From contig CABJCJ010000001.1 of the NCBI GenBank assembly GCA_902364065.1, forward strand, positions 1 through 64,000: a DNA stretch of 64,000 nucleotides. Direction: 5' to 3'. The notes below the pieces were generated by a model, which worked only from the letters and a program-made list of their open reading frames with translations, searched no databases and was not told the DNA's origin. Origin of the DNA: Veillonellaceae bacterium SB90. GTDB taxonomy: Bacteria; Bacillota; Negativicutes; Selenomonadales; Selenomonadaceae. Positions 26,553 to 35,340 of this stretch are shown here, piece after piece. Each line of letters opens with the position of its first letter. The first letter of the stretch is position 1. A program made the translations under genes and the position numbers.

Positions 26553-27056
26553 ATGAAAGTGAATATTGCTGAATCGAATGCGGATTTCACACAGGAAATC
26601 CCGTTTGCGTTCACGGTCCAGCCGTCGGATATCGGTGCTGTGGCCGATGATTACACCTTCGAGGGTCCTCTGACCATCGAGGGGAAGGTCATCCACACGG
26701 GCTCGTGCTGGCGGGCGGAAGGCGTGATTCGCTGCGAGAAGTCCTTTGTCTGTGACCGCTGCCTGAAACCGTGCCGCGAGGCGCAGGAACATCATTTTTC
26801 CGAGGAGTTTCGCCGTACGGGTGATGAGATGGCCGATGAGGATACCAATCTTTTTGAGGGGGATCTCATCGATCTCACGGAACTCGTCCGTGATACCGTC
26901 CTGGCGGCTCAGCCGCTCAGCAAGCTCTGCAGGCCCGACTGCAAGGGACTCTGCCCCGTCTGCGGTGCAGATCTCAACGAAGGGGACTGCGGCTGCGACC
27001 GGTTTGTACCGGATCCGCGCATGGCCGCCCTGCAGGAACTATTAGCGAAAAAATAA
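26553..27056 (+). CDS. yceD: YceD/DUF177 family protein
   Basis: Protein of 167 residues. It has the DUF177 Cys pairs: CDRCLKPC in the middle and CKGLCPVCGADLNEGDCGC near the end, likely metal ligands. In other bacteria yceD precedes rpmF and is linked to 23S rRNA accumulation. ATG26553 is used because the frame upstream is the promoter. rpmF follows 35 bases later. Confidence 0.9.
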   Translation: MKVNIAESNADFTQEIPFAFTVQPSDIGAVADDYTFEGPLTIEGKVIHTGSCWRAEGVIRCEKSFVCDRCLKPCREAQEHHFSEEFRRTGDEMADEDTNLFEGDLIDLTELVRDTVLAAQPLSKLCRPDCKGLCPVCGADLNEGDCGCDRFVPDPRMAALQELLAKK

Positions 27057-27091
27057 TCTGAGAAGATCCCGTTAAGGAGGTGTATCCGAAC

Positions 27092-27271
27092 ATGGCAGTA
27101 CCAAAGCGTAAAACGTCCAAGGCACGTCGCGACCAGCGCCGCGCAAATTGGAAGCTCACTGCTCCTGGCTACGTAGCATGCCCGCAGTGCCACGAGCCGA
27201 AGATGCCTCATCATGTATGCCCGGAATGCGGCTATTATGATGGCAAAGAGGTTGTCAAGGCAGCTGAATAA
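27092..27271 (+). CDS. rpmF: Ribosomal protein bL32 (zinc form)
   Basis: Protein of 59 residues starting [24 protein letters not shown] and CPEC pairs make the zinc ribbon, so this is the C+ version. AAGGAGGTG lies nine bases before ATG27092. A terminator follows. Confidence 0.97.
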   Translation: MAVPKRKTSKARRDQRRANWKLTAPGYVACPQCHEPKMPHHVCPECGYYDGKEVVKAAE

Positions 27272-27284
27272 GGAAGAAAGATCG

Positions 27285-27317
27285 TAAGCAGGACATCTGT
27301 CCTGCTTATTCTTTTTT
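27285..27317 (+). terminator. Intrinsic terminator after rpmF
   Basis: Eleven-base-pair stem TAAGCAGGACA/TGTCCTGCTTA with a TC turn, followed by TTCTTTTTT. Confidence 0.9.
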
Positions 27318-27347
27318 GGAGAACGGTCCAAAGCAGGACACACAGGC

Positions 27348-27376
27348 TTGCTTTTTTGTCAGCCAGAACGTATAAT
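27348..27376 (+). promoter_or_regulatory. Promoter of the fap-fab operon
   Basis: TTGCTT (27348-27353), 17-base spacer, TATAAT (27371-27376). Confidence 0.8.
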
Positions 27377-27392
27377 AAAATGATATAAGGTT

Positions 27393-27412
27393 GTAATAGC
27401 AGGTACTAATTT
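27393..27412 (+). promoter_or_regulatory. FapR operator
   Basis: The reverse strand reads TTAGTACCTGCTATTA, a near match to the FapR box TTAGTACCTRNTAYTAA. It begins 16 bases after the -10 box and 20 bases before fapR, so autoregulation is expected, relieved by malonyl-CoA or malonyl-ACP. Confidence 0.88.
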
Positions 27413-27430
27413 CAGAGGGGAGATGAATGA

Positions 27431-27991
27431 ATGGCACGAGTCAAGAAGAAGGTGCGCCAGGAGATGCTCTTGCAGCAGGTCAAGGAAAAGCCGTTTCTGA
27501 CGGATGAAGAGCTGGCACATAAATTATCGGTCAGCGTCCAGACCATCCGCCTGGACCGCCTGGAGCTCGGCATCCCCGAACTCCGCGGGCGCATCCGCAA
27601 GATGGCGGAGAGTGCTCAGAACAAGGTGAAATCCATCAAGAGCGGCGAGGTGGTCGGTGAACTCATCGATCTTGAACTGGGCCACTCCGGCATTTCCCTC
27701 CTGCGCGTGACCGATGACATGGTCTTTGCCAAGACGAAAATCGCCAAGGGCTACTACATGTTCTCGCAGGCGAATTCTCTGGCTCTGGCCATCATCGATG
27801 CACCGATGGCCGTCACGGGCATTGCCAATGTCAAGTACAAGGTGCCGGTCCATGTCGGTGAGAAACTGATTGCAAAAGCAGAAATCGTCCGCGTCCGCGG
27901 CAATAAATACTTTGTCTGGGTCAAGACGCGCAATGATACACAAGAGGTCTTCCGTGCGAAATTCATCATGGTTTCGTGGGGAGAGGAGTGA
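27431..27991 (+). CDS. fapR: Fatty-acid and phospholipid regulator FapR
   Basis: Protein of 186 residues: N-terminal helix-turn-helix (EELAHKLSVSVQTIRLDRLELGIPE) and a hot-dog domain that binds malonyl-thioesters. It represses fatty-acid genes when malonyl-CoA is low. It opens the operon with plsX and the fab genes. Its own operator lies just upstream. Confidence 0.95.
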   Translation: MARVKKKVRQEMLLQQVKEKPFLTDEELAHKLSVSVQTIRLDRLELGIPELRGRIRKMAESAQNKVKSIKSGEVVGELIDLELGHSGISLLRVTDDMVFAKTKIAKGYYMFSQANSLALAIIDAPMAVTGIANVKYKVPVHVGEKLIAKAEIVRVRGNKYFVWVKTRNDTQEVFRAKFIMVSWGEE

Positions 27992-28005
27992 GGGGGAAGT
28001 TAGCA

Positions 28006-29034
28006 ATGAAGATTGCAGTTGATGCCATGGGAGGCGATTACGCGCCGCTTGAAGTTGTATTCGGAGCGGTGCGTGCTGCGCGCAAATATCACTGCGAGAT
28101 CGTGCTCGTGGGGGATGAGCCGAAGATTCGCGAGATCCTGGCAAAAGAACCCGGCTGGGAGAAGCTCGGCATCACGATCCATCATACGACGCAGGTCATC
28201 GAGATGGGTGAGCATCCGGCCGATGCCGTGCGCACGAAGAAGGATTCTTCCATCGTCGTGGCGACACGTCTCGTCAAGGACGGCGAATGCGATGCCGTGC
28301 TCTCTGCCGGCAGCACGGGCGCAGCCGTCACGGCGGCACAGCTTATCCTGCGGCGCATCAAGGGTATCGGGCGTCCGACCATCGCGACGCCGATGCCGAC
28401 GCCGAAGGGCGTGACGCTCCTGCTTGATTCCGGCGCGAACGTCGACAGCAAGCCGGAGCACCTCGTCCAGAGCGGCATCATGGGGTCCCTTTATGCGGAA
28501 TACGTCTTCGGCGTCAAGAATCCGCGTGTCGGGCTCCTCAACATCGGTGAGGAGGAAACAAAGGGCAACGAGCAGGCAAAGGCGACGTATGCCCTGCTCA
28601 AGCAGATGCACACCATCAATTTCTGCGGCAACGCCGAAGGCCGCGATGTGCCGAAGGGCAACTTCGATGTCGTAATTTGTGATGGATTTGTAGGCAATGT
28701 TGTGCTAAAATTTGCAGAGGGACTTGCAAAGACCATTCTGAAACTGCTTAAGGAAGCAGTGCGCGAAGGCGGTATCCTCGCAAAACTCGGCGCTCTGCTG
28801 CTGATGCCGGCGATGAAGAAGCTGGGCAAACGCCTTGATGTCACGGAGTACGGCGGTGCGCCGCTCCTGGGCGTCAACGGCTGCTGCATCATCAGCCACG
28901 GGTCTTCCAACGCCAAGTCCATATGCAGCGCCATCGGTGTGGCGAACGATTATGTCCGGGGGGATGTCCTCGCTCACATCCGTGATACGCTGGCAAAGGA
29001 GGAGATACTGACGAATGACGCAGAAAAGAACTAG
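28006..29034 (+). CDS. plsX: Phosphate acyltransferase PlsX
   Basis: Protein of 342 residues. It has MKIAVDAMGGDYAPLEVV at the start and later VLSAGSTGAAV, LLDSGANVDSKPEHL, VGLLNIGEEETKGN. It makes acyl-phosphate from acyl-ACP for phospholipid synthesis. ATG28006 is chosen as the family start, with GGGGGAAG ahead; the frame is open from 27976. It overlaps fabH by 20 bases. Confidence 0.96.
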   Translation: MKIAVDAMGGDYAPLEVVFGAVRAARKYHCEIVLVGDEPKIREILAKEPGWEKLGITIHHTTQVIEMGEHPADAVRTKKDSSIVVATRLVKDGECDAVLSAGSTGAAVTAAQLILRRIKGIGRPTIATPMPTPKGVTLLLDSGANVDSKPEHLVQSGIMGSLYAEYVFGVKNPRVGLLNIGEEETKGNEQAKATYALLKQMHTINFCGNAEGRDVPKGNFDVVICDGFVGNVVLKFAEGLAKTILKLLKEAVREGGILAKLGALLLMPAMKKLGKRLDVTEYGGAPLLGVNGCCIISHGSSNAKSICSAIGVANDYVRGDVLAHIRDTLAKEEILTNDAEKN

Positions 29035-30019
29035 TGCAGGCATTCTGGGCACCGGCTGGTGCATACCGGAAAAGACTGTAACGAATTCCGATCTTGAGAA
29101 AATGGTAGATACGAGCGATGCATGGATTGTCGAACGCACCGGCATCCGTGAGCGCCACGTGGCAGCCGAGGGCCAGCCGGTATCGGACCTGGCGGAGCGC
29201 GCCGCACGCATGGCGCTTGAGGATGCCGGTGTCGCGGCCGAAGACCTCGACCTCATCATCGTGGCGACCCTGACCTCGGATCGCATCATTCCCTCTACGG
29301 CCTGCATCCTGCAGGACCGTCTCGGTGCCAAGAAGGCTGCTGCCTTTGATCTGTCCGCTGCCTGTTCCGGCTTTGCCTATGGGGCGGCCGTGGCCAGCCA
29401 GTTTATCGCGGGCGGCGTCTACCGCCACGTGCTCGTCATTGGCGCCGAAACGCTCTCGAAGGTTGTCGACTGGACAGACCGCAATACCTGCATCCTCTTC
29501 GGTGATGGAGCAGGCGCTGCTGTCTTCGGCCCGGTTGAGGACGGATATGGCCTTCTGGGGTTCGACCTCGGCAGCGACGGTTCGGGCGGCGACGTGTTGG
29601 ATATCCCGGCAAGCGGCAGCCTGCATCCCGTGACGAAAGAGGCCCTTGAGGCTCATCAGCAGTACATCCATATGGATGGCAAGGCCGTCTTCCGCTTCGC
29701 GGTCAAGATTATGGGGCATACCGTGGAAGAAGCCTTGAAGAAAAGCAATCATACGAAAGAAGAGCTCGATTGGCTCGTCCCGCATCAGGCGAATATCCGC
29801 ATCATCGATTCGGCCGCTAAACGGCTTGAATTGCCGATGGAAAAAGTCATCATCAATATCGAGAAATACGGTAATATGTCAGCGGCGTCCATACCGGTTG
29901 CCCTGGCGGAAGCGGCACATGCACACCGCTTCAAGAAAGGCGATCTCATTGCCCTGGCTGGCTTCGGCGCCGGCCTTACGTGGGCATCCTGCATCGTGAA
30001 ATGGGCTAAGGAGGACTAA
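29015..30019 (+). CDS. fabH: Beta-ketoacyl-ACP synthase III
   Basis: Protein of 334 residues. The triad is visible: Cys in FDLSAACSGFAYG, His in WLVPHQANIRI, and Asn in the INIEKYGNMSAASIPVAL region. It condenses acetyl-CoA with malonyl-ACP. It overlaps plsX, implying coupled translation. Confidence 0.96.
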   Translation: MTQKRTSAGILGTGWCIPEKTVTNSDLEKMVDTSDAWIVERTGIRERHVAAEGQPVSDLAERAARMALEDAGVAAEDLDLIIVATLTSDRIIPSTACILQDRLGAKKAAAFDLSAACSGFAYGAAVASQFIAGGVYRHVLVIGAETLSKVVDWTDRNTCILFGDGAGAAVFGPVEDGYGLLGFDLGSDGSGGDVLDIPASGSLHPVTKEALEAHQQYIHMDGKAVFRFAVKIMGHTVEEALKKSNHTKEELDWLVPHQANIRIIDSAAKRLELPMEKVIINIEKYGNMSAASIPVALAEAAHAHRFKKGDLIALAGFGAGLTWASCIVKWAKED

Positions 30020-30023
30020 TCTG

Positions 30024-30971
30024 ATGTTTGAAAACAATGCAATCTGTAAATTACTCAATATAAAGTATCCGATTTTCCAGGGAGGCATGGCCTGGATTGG
30101 CACGGCCGAGCTCGCTTCGGCCGTCTCAAATGCCGGCGGCCTCGGCATCATCGGTGCCGGCCACATGCCGCCTGAGGTTCTGCGCGCAGAGATCAAGAAG
30201 TGCAAGGGCTGGACGGATAAACCCTTTGGCGTAAACGTCATGCTCATGAGCCCGTACGTCAAGGAAGTCATGCAGGTCGTGCTCGAGGAACGCGTGCCTG
30301 TCGTGACGACAGGTGCCGGCAATCCGGGTGAATACGTGCCGGAACTCAAGGAAATCGGCACGAAGGTCATCCCGGTCGTCGCCTCGGTCGCACTGGCGAA
30401 ACGCCTCGTGCGCAGCGGTGCCGATGCCGTCATCGCGGAAGGCACGGAGTCGGGCGGCCATATCGGCGAGATCACGACGATGGCACTCGTGCCGCAGGTC
30501 GTTGATGCCGTTGACGTGCCGGTCATCGGTGCGGGCGGCATTGCCGATTCCCGCGGCATGGCCGCAGCCTTTGCGCTCGGCGCACAGGCCGTGCAGATGG
30601 GCTCCCGCTTTGTCATGAGTGAGGAGTGCATCGCTCACCCGAATTACAAGAAAATGGTCCTCAAGGCCAAAGACCGCTCTACGGTGGTCACGGGCCGCAC
30701 GCTCGGTCATCCGGCCCGCGTGCTCCACAACAAGCTCACGCGCAAATATGAGGAACTCGAGGCAGCTGGTGCTCCGGCCGAAGAGCTCGAGAAGCTCGGT
30801 GTGGGCTCCCTGCATCGTGCGACGCACGAAGGCGATGTGGAGAACGGTTCCGTCATGATTGGTGAGATTTCCGGCATGCTCAAGGATATCAAGCCAGTCA
30901 GGACGATCATCGAGGATATCGTGGCAGGTCTTCCGGGCGTCATCCAGACGATCCAGGACGACTGCAAATAA
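30024..30971 (+). CDS. fabK: Enoyl-ACP reductase II (FabK)
   Basis: Protein of 315 residues of the FMN-dependent nitronate-monooxygenase fold. It has YPIFQGGMAWIGTAELA, GVNVMLMSP, EGTESGGHIGE, VIGAGGIADSRGMAAAFALG and VQMGSRFVMSEE. The position between fabH and fabD is typical for FabK, which completes chain elongation with NAD(P)H. A second, shorter-related flavoprotein lies later in the operon. Confidence 0.94.
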   Translation: MFENNAICKLLNIKYPIFQGGMAWIGTAELASAVSNAGGLGIIGAGHMPPEVLRAEIKKCKGWTDKPFGVNVMLMSPYVKEVMQVVLEERVPVVTTGAGNPGEYVPELKEIGTKVIPVVASVALAKRLVRSGADAVIAEGTESGGHIGEITTMALVPQVVDAVDVPVIGAGGIADSRGMAAAFALGAQAVQMGSRFVMSEECIAHPNYKKMVLKAKDRSTVVTGRTLGHPARVLHNKLTRKYEELEAAGAPAEELEKLGVGSLHRATHEGDVENGSVMIGEISGMLKDIKPVRTIIEDIVAGLPGVIQTIQDDCK

Positions 30972-31036
30972 GATATAGATTCCAGTATCCGGGACCGGAT
31001 GGTCCTGGCAGGAAACGAAACAGGAGGTAGTGCAAC

Positions 31037-31981
31037 GTGAATAAGCTCGCATTTGTATTCCCGGGTCAGGGAGCCCAGACGGTAGGGATGGGCAAGGATT
31101 TCTTCGCCGAGTATGACGTAGCCAAGAAACTGTTCCAGGAGGCCGATGAGGCCCTTGGGTATTCCATCAAGGATATGTGCTTTGAAGGCCCGGCCGAAGA
31201 CCTCAAGCTGACGGCCAATACGCAGCCGGCAATCCTGACAGTAAGCGTTATCGTCAACGAGATCCTCAAGGAGCATGGCATCCAGCCGGACATCGCCGGC
31301 GGCCACAGCCTCGGTGAGTACTCTGCACTCGTGGCAGCTGGTGTACTTTCCTTCCAGGATGCTGTCTTGCTCGTCCACAAGCGCGGCCAGTACATGCAGG
31401 AAGCCGTCCCGGTCGGCGAGGGCGGCATGGCAGCCATCATCGGCCTTGGCGACGAAGTCATCGCGGATGCCTGCGAGAAGGCAACGGCTTCTGCCGGCGA
31501 AGTGCAGCCGGTTAACTTCAACTGCCCGGGCCAGACGGTCATCGCCGGCACGACGAAAGGCGTTGAAGCAGCCGTTGAGACGCTCAAGGCCGCCGGTGCC
31601 AAGAAAGCCGTCATCCTGCCGGTTTCGGCACCGTTCCATTCCACGCTCATGAAGCCGGCTGCGGAGAAACTGGCTGCTGAGCTCGAGAAGGTCGAGATTC
31701 ACGACGCAGCATTCCCGGTTGTCTCGAACTTCACGGGCAAGCTGGAGACGAAGGCCGATGAAATCAAGGCCAACCTCGTCGCACAGGCCGATCATCCGGT
31801 CAAGTGGATTGCCTGCGTCAACACGATGAAGGAGTTTGGCGCCGATACGTTTGTCGAAGCCGGCCCGGGCAAGACGCTCTGCGGTTTCAACCGCCGCATC
31901 GACCGTGCGCTCAAGAGCGTGAACGTTGAAAATCTTGAAACTTTACAAAAAACGCTTGACTATTTCAAGGAGGTTCGCTAA
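31037..31981 (+). CDS. fabD: Malonyl-CoA:ACP transacylase
   Basis: Protein of 314 residues with [15 protein letters not shown], the nucleophile in [11 protein letters not shown], and SAPFHSTLM. The start is GTG31037 behind AGGAGG. It charges ACP with malonate. fabG starts one base after its stop. Confidence 0.96.
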   Translation: MNKLAFVFPGQGAQTVGMGKDFFAEYDVAKKLFQEADEALGYSIKDMCFEGPAEDLKLTANTQPAILTVSVIVNEILKEHGIQPDIAGGHSLGEYSALVAAGVLSFQDAVLLVHKRGQYMQEAVPVGEGGMAAIIGLGDEVIADACEKATASAGEVQPVNFNCPGQTVIAGTTKGVEAAVETLKAAGAKKAVILPVSAPFHSTLMKPAAEKLAAELEKVEIHDAAFPVVSNFTGKLETKADEIKANLVAQADHPVKWIACVNTMKEFGADTFVEAGPGKTLCGFNRRIDRALKSVNVENLETLQKTLDYFKEVR

Positions 31982-31982
31982 T

Positions 31983-32726
31983 ATGCTTTTAGACGGAAAG
32001 GTTGCTCTCGTAACGGGAGCTTCGCGCGGTATCGGCCGTGCCATCGCCCTCCGCCTGGCCTCGGAAGGTGCCAAGGTTGCCATCAATTATGCGGGCAATC
32101 AGCAGGCAGCGGAAGAAGTCAAACATGAGATTGAGAGCGCCGGCGGCGAAGCCCTGCTCGTCAAGGCCAATGTAGCCGATGCGCAGGCTGTTGAAGCGAT
32201 GGTCGCGAGCGTCGTCGAGGCGTTCGGCACGATTGATATCCTCGTCAACAATGCCGGCATCACGCGCGACGGTCTACTGATGCGCATGAAGGATGAGGAT
32301 TTCGATGCCGTCATCGACACGAATCTCAAAGGTGTGTTCTACTGCACGAAGGCAGTGGCCAAGCTCATGATGAAGAAACGCACGGGACGCATCGTCAACA
32401 TGAGCTCGGTTGTCGGGCTCATCGGCAATGCCGGCCAGACGAACTACGCTGCGGCAAAAGCCGGCGTGCTCGGCTTCTCGAAGTCGGCAGCCAAGGAGCT
32501 GGCCGCGCGCGGCATCACGGTCAACATGGTTGCGCCGGGCTTCATCGATACTGACATGACGTCAGTGCTTCCCGATAAGGTCAAGGACGCCATGGTACAG
32601 GAAATCCCGCTGAAGCGCATGGGCCGTCCGGAAGAGGTGGCAAATGCCGTGCTCTTCCTCGTATCGGATTGTGCATCCTATATCACCGGCCAGGTCGTTC
32701 ATGTAGACGGCGGCATGGTTATGTGA
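31983..32726 (+). CDS. fabG: 3-oxoacyl-ACP reductase
   Basis: Protein of 247 residues, a short-chain dehydrogenase. The cofactor motif is [13 protein letters not shown], then [14 protein letters not shown] and the catalytic YAAAKAG. AAGGAGG (31967-31973) sits nine bases before ATG31983, inside the end of fabD. It reduces the ketoacyl intermediate with NADPH. Confidence 0.96.
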   Translation: MLLDGKVALVTGASRGIGRAIALRLASEGAKVAINYAGNQQAAEEVKHEIESAGGEALLVKANVADAQAVEAMVASVVEAFGTIDILVNNAGITRDGLLMRMKDEDFDAVIDTNLKGVFYCTKAVAKLMMKKRTGRIVNMSSVVGLIGNAGQTNYAAAKAGVLGFSKSAAKELAARGITVNMVAPGFIDTDMTSVLPDKVKDAMVQEIPLKRMGRPEEVANAVLFLVSDCASYITGQVVHVDGGMVM

Positions 32727-32750
32727 TATAACTATATGATATAACTATAT
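32724..32750 (+). repeat. 13-bp tandem duplication upstream of acpP
   Basis: TGATATAACTATA occurs twice head to tail. The AT-rich unit lies between fabG and acpP and could supply a -10 region for acpP; no clear -35 was found. Confidence 0.7.
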
Positions 32751-32780
32751 ATGGATATTAATTTAAGGAGGTGAAACTTC

Positions 32781-33011
32781 ATGTCGACTTTTGAAAAAGT
32801 AAGAGATATCGTTGTTGAGCAGCTTGGCGTTGAGCCGGACGAGGTCGCAATCGATTCTACTTTTATCGATGATCTGGGCGCTGATTCGCTGGACATCGTT
32901 GAGCTGATCATGGCTTTTGAAGAGGAATTCAACATTGAGATCCCGGACGAGGCTGCTGAGAAGATCAAGACGGTTCAGGATGTAGTTACCTACATTGACC
33001 AGCACAAATAA
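32781..33011 (+). CDS. acpP: Acyl carrier protein
   Basis: Protein of 76 residues, acidic. The phosphopantetheine Ser lies in [24 protein letters not shown] precedes ATG. It sits inside the fab operon but is framed by an AT-rich duplication upstream and a hairpin terminator downstream, so its mRNA may be produced in excess. Confidence 0.97.
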   Translation: MSTFEKVRDIVVEQLGVEPDEVAIDSTFIDDLGADSLDIVELIMAFEEEFNIEIPDEAAEKIKTVQDVVTYIDQHK

Positions 33012-33034
33012 GATTGAGCGTCTTACCTTTTGAG

Positions 33035-33066
33035 AATCCCGTGAAGTTGCTTCGCGGGATTTTCTT
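33035..33066 (+). terminator. Partial terminator after acpP
   Basis: Twelve-base-pair stem AATCCCGTGAAG/CTTCGCGGGATT, loop TTG, tail TTCTT. It is intra-operonic and probably leaky. Confidence 0.75.
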
Positions 33067-33095
33067 AAGAGGTGAGATCGATTGGAGGAGTAACA

Positions 33096-34040
33096 TTGAA
33101 ACTTCCAGAGCTGAAGATTGGCAACAAGATTGCACGTGTACCGATCCAGCAGGGTGGTATGGCGATCCGCTTGTCAACGGCCCGTCTGGCGGCAGCTGTA
33201 GCGAACGAGGGCGGTATCGGCCTCATTGCCGCATCTGGTATGAGCCACGACGAACTGCGTTATGAAATCCGGCTCGCACGTTCGCTCACATCTGGTATCA
33301 TCGGCATCAATATCATGGTAGCAGCCAGCGATTTTGCCGGCGTTGTCAAAACGGCAATCGATGAAGGCATCGATCTTGTCGTAGCAGGTGCAGGTTTCTC
33401 TCGTGATATGTTCGGACTCGGCAAGGAATCGGGAACGCCAATCGTTCCGATTGTTTCTTCCGTTAAATTAGCTAAAATCTCAGAGCGTCTTGGCGCCGCG
33501 GCTATCGTGCTTGAGGGCAAGGAAGCCGGCGGACACCTGGGGACGAATACGTCCGTGCGCGACCTCATTCCTTCGGTCAGCGCTGCGGTCAAGATTCCGG
33601 TCATCGCGGCCGGCGGCGTTCTCCATGGCCAGGACATCGTTGATATGATAAAGATGGGCGCTGCTGGCGTCCAGATGGGCTCACGCTTTGCTGCTTCGGT
33701 CGAATCGAATGCGGCGCCGGCCCTCAAGGAATATTATCTGAAATCCAAACCGGAGGACATCGTCGTCATCCACAGCCCTGTGGGCCTGCCCGGCCGTGCC
33801 GTGCGCACGCCGTTCTCAGCCCGGGTCATGGAAGGCCCCGTACCTCCGAAGACTTGTGACGCATGCCTCAAGGCCTGCCGGCACAACTTCTGCATCATCC
33901 GCTCGCTCATCCGCGCACAGCAGGGTGATGTCGAGACGGGCCTTGTCTTTACCGGCGAATACATGCCGCGTATTGACAAGATCCTGTCCGTTCATGAGAT
34001 TTTTGAACAGCTCTTGTCTGAGGCAGCAGCTGCGAAGTGA
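33096..34040 (+). CDS. FabK/NMO-fold flavoprotein with four-Cys cluster motif (FabX-like candidate)
   Basis: Protein of 314 residues of the FMN-binding nitronate-monooxygenase/FabK fold: IPIQQGGMAIRLSTARLAAAVAN, GINIMVAASD, EGKEAGGHLG, VIAAGGVLHGQDIVDMIKMG, VQMGSRFAAS. Unlike FabK it has C254, C257, C261 and C266 (CX2CX3CX4C) near the C-terminus, a likely iron-sulfur site. The start is TTG33096 behind GGAGGAG. H. pylori FabX, a dehydrogenase/isomerase that makes unsaturated acyl-ACP, is a NMO-fold enzyme reported to carry a [4Fe-4S] cluster. Placement between acpP and fabF suggests an acyl-ACP substrate. The FabX-like role is inference. Confidence 0.75.
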   Translation: MKLPELKIGNKIARVPIQQGGMAIRLSTARLAAAVANEGGIGLIAASGMSHDELRYEIRLARSLTSGIIGINIMVAASDFAGVVKTAIDEGIDLVVAGAGFSRDMFGLGKESGTPIVPIVSSVKLAKISERLGAAAIVLEGKEAGGHLGTNTSVRDLIPSVSAAVKIPVIAAGGVLHGQDIVDMIKMGAAGVQMGSRFAASVESNAAPALKEYYLKSKPEDIVVIHSPVGLPGRAVRTPFSARVMEGPVPPKTCDACLKACRHNFCIIRSLIRAQQGDVETGLVFTGEYMPRIDKILSVHEIFEQLLSEAAAAK

Positions 34041-34089
34041 CCGCTCTTGAAGAAAGCATCAGGAACGGATTTTGAGAGGAGTATTTGTT

Positions 34090-35334
34090 TTGAGTAATCG
34101 TGTAGTAATCACAGGCCTTGGCGCCATCACCCCAATCGGTACTGGTAAGGACGCATTCTGGCAGGGCCTCATGGAAGGCAAGAATGGTATCGGCAAGATC
34201 ACCCGCTTCGATGCATCGGAATATCATGCCCAGATTGCCGGTGAAGTCAAGGATTTTGATCCTACCGCTTATATCGACAAAAAAGAAGCAAAGCGTATGG
34301 ATCGTTATGCCCAGTTTGCTGTAGCTGCAGCCAAGCTCGCGATCGACGATGCCAAGCTCGACCTCGAGAATGAGAACCGTGACCGCATCGGCACGTACAT
34401 CGGTGCCGGCATCGGCGGCATCGAGACGATGCATGCCCAGTACAAGAAGCTTTTCGACAAGGGACCGAGCCGCATCTCGCCGTTCTTCATCCCGATGATG
34501 ATCGCGAATCTTGCCGCCGGCCAGGTTGCCATCACGTACAAGCTCCATGGTCCTTCCTCCTGCATCGTCACGGCCTGCGCAACGGGCACGAACTGCATCG
34601 GTGATGCCTTCCGCGTCATCCAGGAAGGCAAGGCGGACGTCATGGTCGCAGGCGGCACGGAAGCTGCCATCAGCGAGGCTGCTGTCGCCGGCTTTGCTGC
34701 CATGAAGGCACTCTGCATGGATCACAACGATGATCCAGAGCATGCATCGCGTCCGTTCGACAAGAACCGCAGCGGCTTCGTCATGGGCGAAGGTGCCGGT
34801 CTCGTCATCCTCGAGAGCCTCGAGCATGCCAAGGCACGCGGCGCGCATATCTATGCGGAGCTCGTCGGCTACGGCGCCAACTCCGATGCATACCATGTCA
34901 CGAGCCCGGCTCCGGGCGGCGAGTACCAGGCAAAATGCATGCAGCTCGCACTCGATGATGCCGGCCTCAAGGCGGATGAAGTCGATTATATCAACGCACA
35001 CGGCACGTCCACGCACCTCAACGATGAGGGTGAGACGATGGCTATCAAGTCGGTATGGGGCGAGGCCGCCAAGGATGTCTCCGTTTCCTCGATCAAGTCA
35101 ATGACGGGTCATCTGCTCGGCGCTGCTGGTGGTGTCGAAGCCATTGCCACGGCTCTGGCTGTTGAGAACGACATGCTGCCGCCGACGATCAACTACGAGA
35201 CGCCAGATGAGGGCCTCGACCTCGATTACGTCCCGAACAAGGCCAAGGCGAAGAAGGTACGCGCAGCCATCTCCAACAACTTCGGCTTTGGCGGCCACAA
35301 TGCCTGCATCGTCATGAAGAAATACGCGGAGTAA
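34090..35334 (+). CDS. fabF: Beta-ketoacyl-ACP synthase II
   Basis: Protein of 414 residues. Cys nucleophile in IVTACATGTNCIGDA, His in INAHGTSTHLNDEGE and MTGHLLGAAGG. The start is TTG34090 behind GAGAGGAG (34074-34081). It elongates acyl-ACP. rnc follows six bases after the stop. Confidence 0.96.
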   Translation: MSNRVVITGLGAITPIGTGKDAFWQGLMEGKNGIGKITRFDASEYHAQIAGEVKDFDPTAYIDKKEAKRMDRYAQFAVAAAKLAIDDAKLDLENENRDRIGTYIGAGIGGIETMHAQYKKLFDKGPSRISPFFIPMMIANLAAGQVAITYKLHGPSSCIVTACATGTNCIGDAFRVIQEGKADVMVAGGTEAAISEAAVAGFAAMKALCMDHNDDPEHASRPFDKNRSGFVMGEGAGLVILESLEHAKARGAHIYAELVGYGANSDAYHVTSPAPGGEYQAKCMQLALDDAGLKADEVDYINAHGTSTHLNDEGETMAIKSVWGEAAKDVSVSSIKSMTGHLLGAAGGVEAIATALAVENDMLPPTINYETPDEGLDLDYVPNKAKAKKVRAAISNNFGFGGHNACIVMKKYAE

Positions 35335-35340
35335 TTCGCC

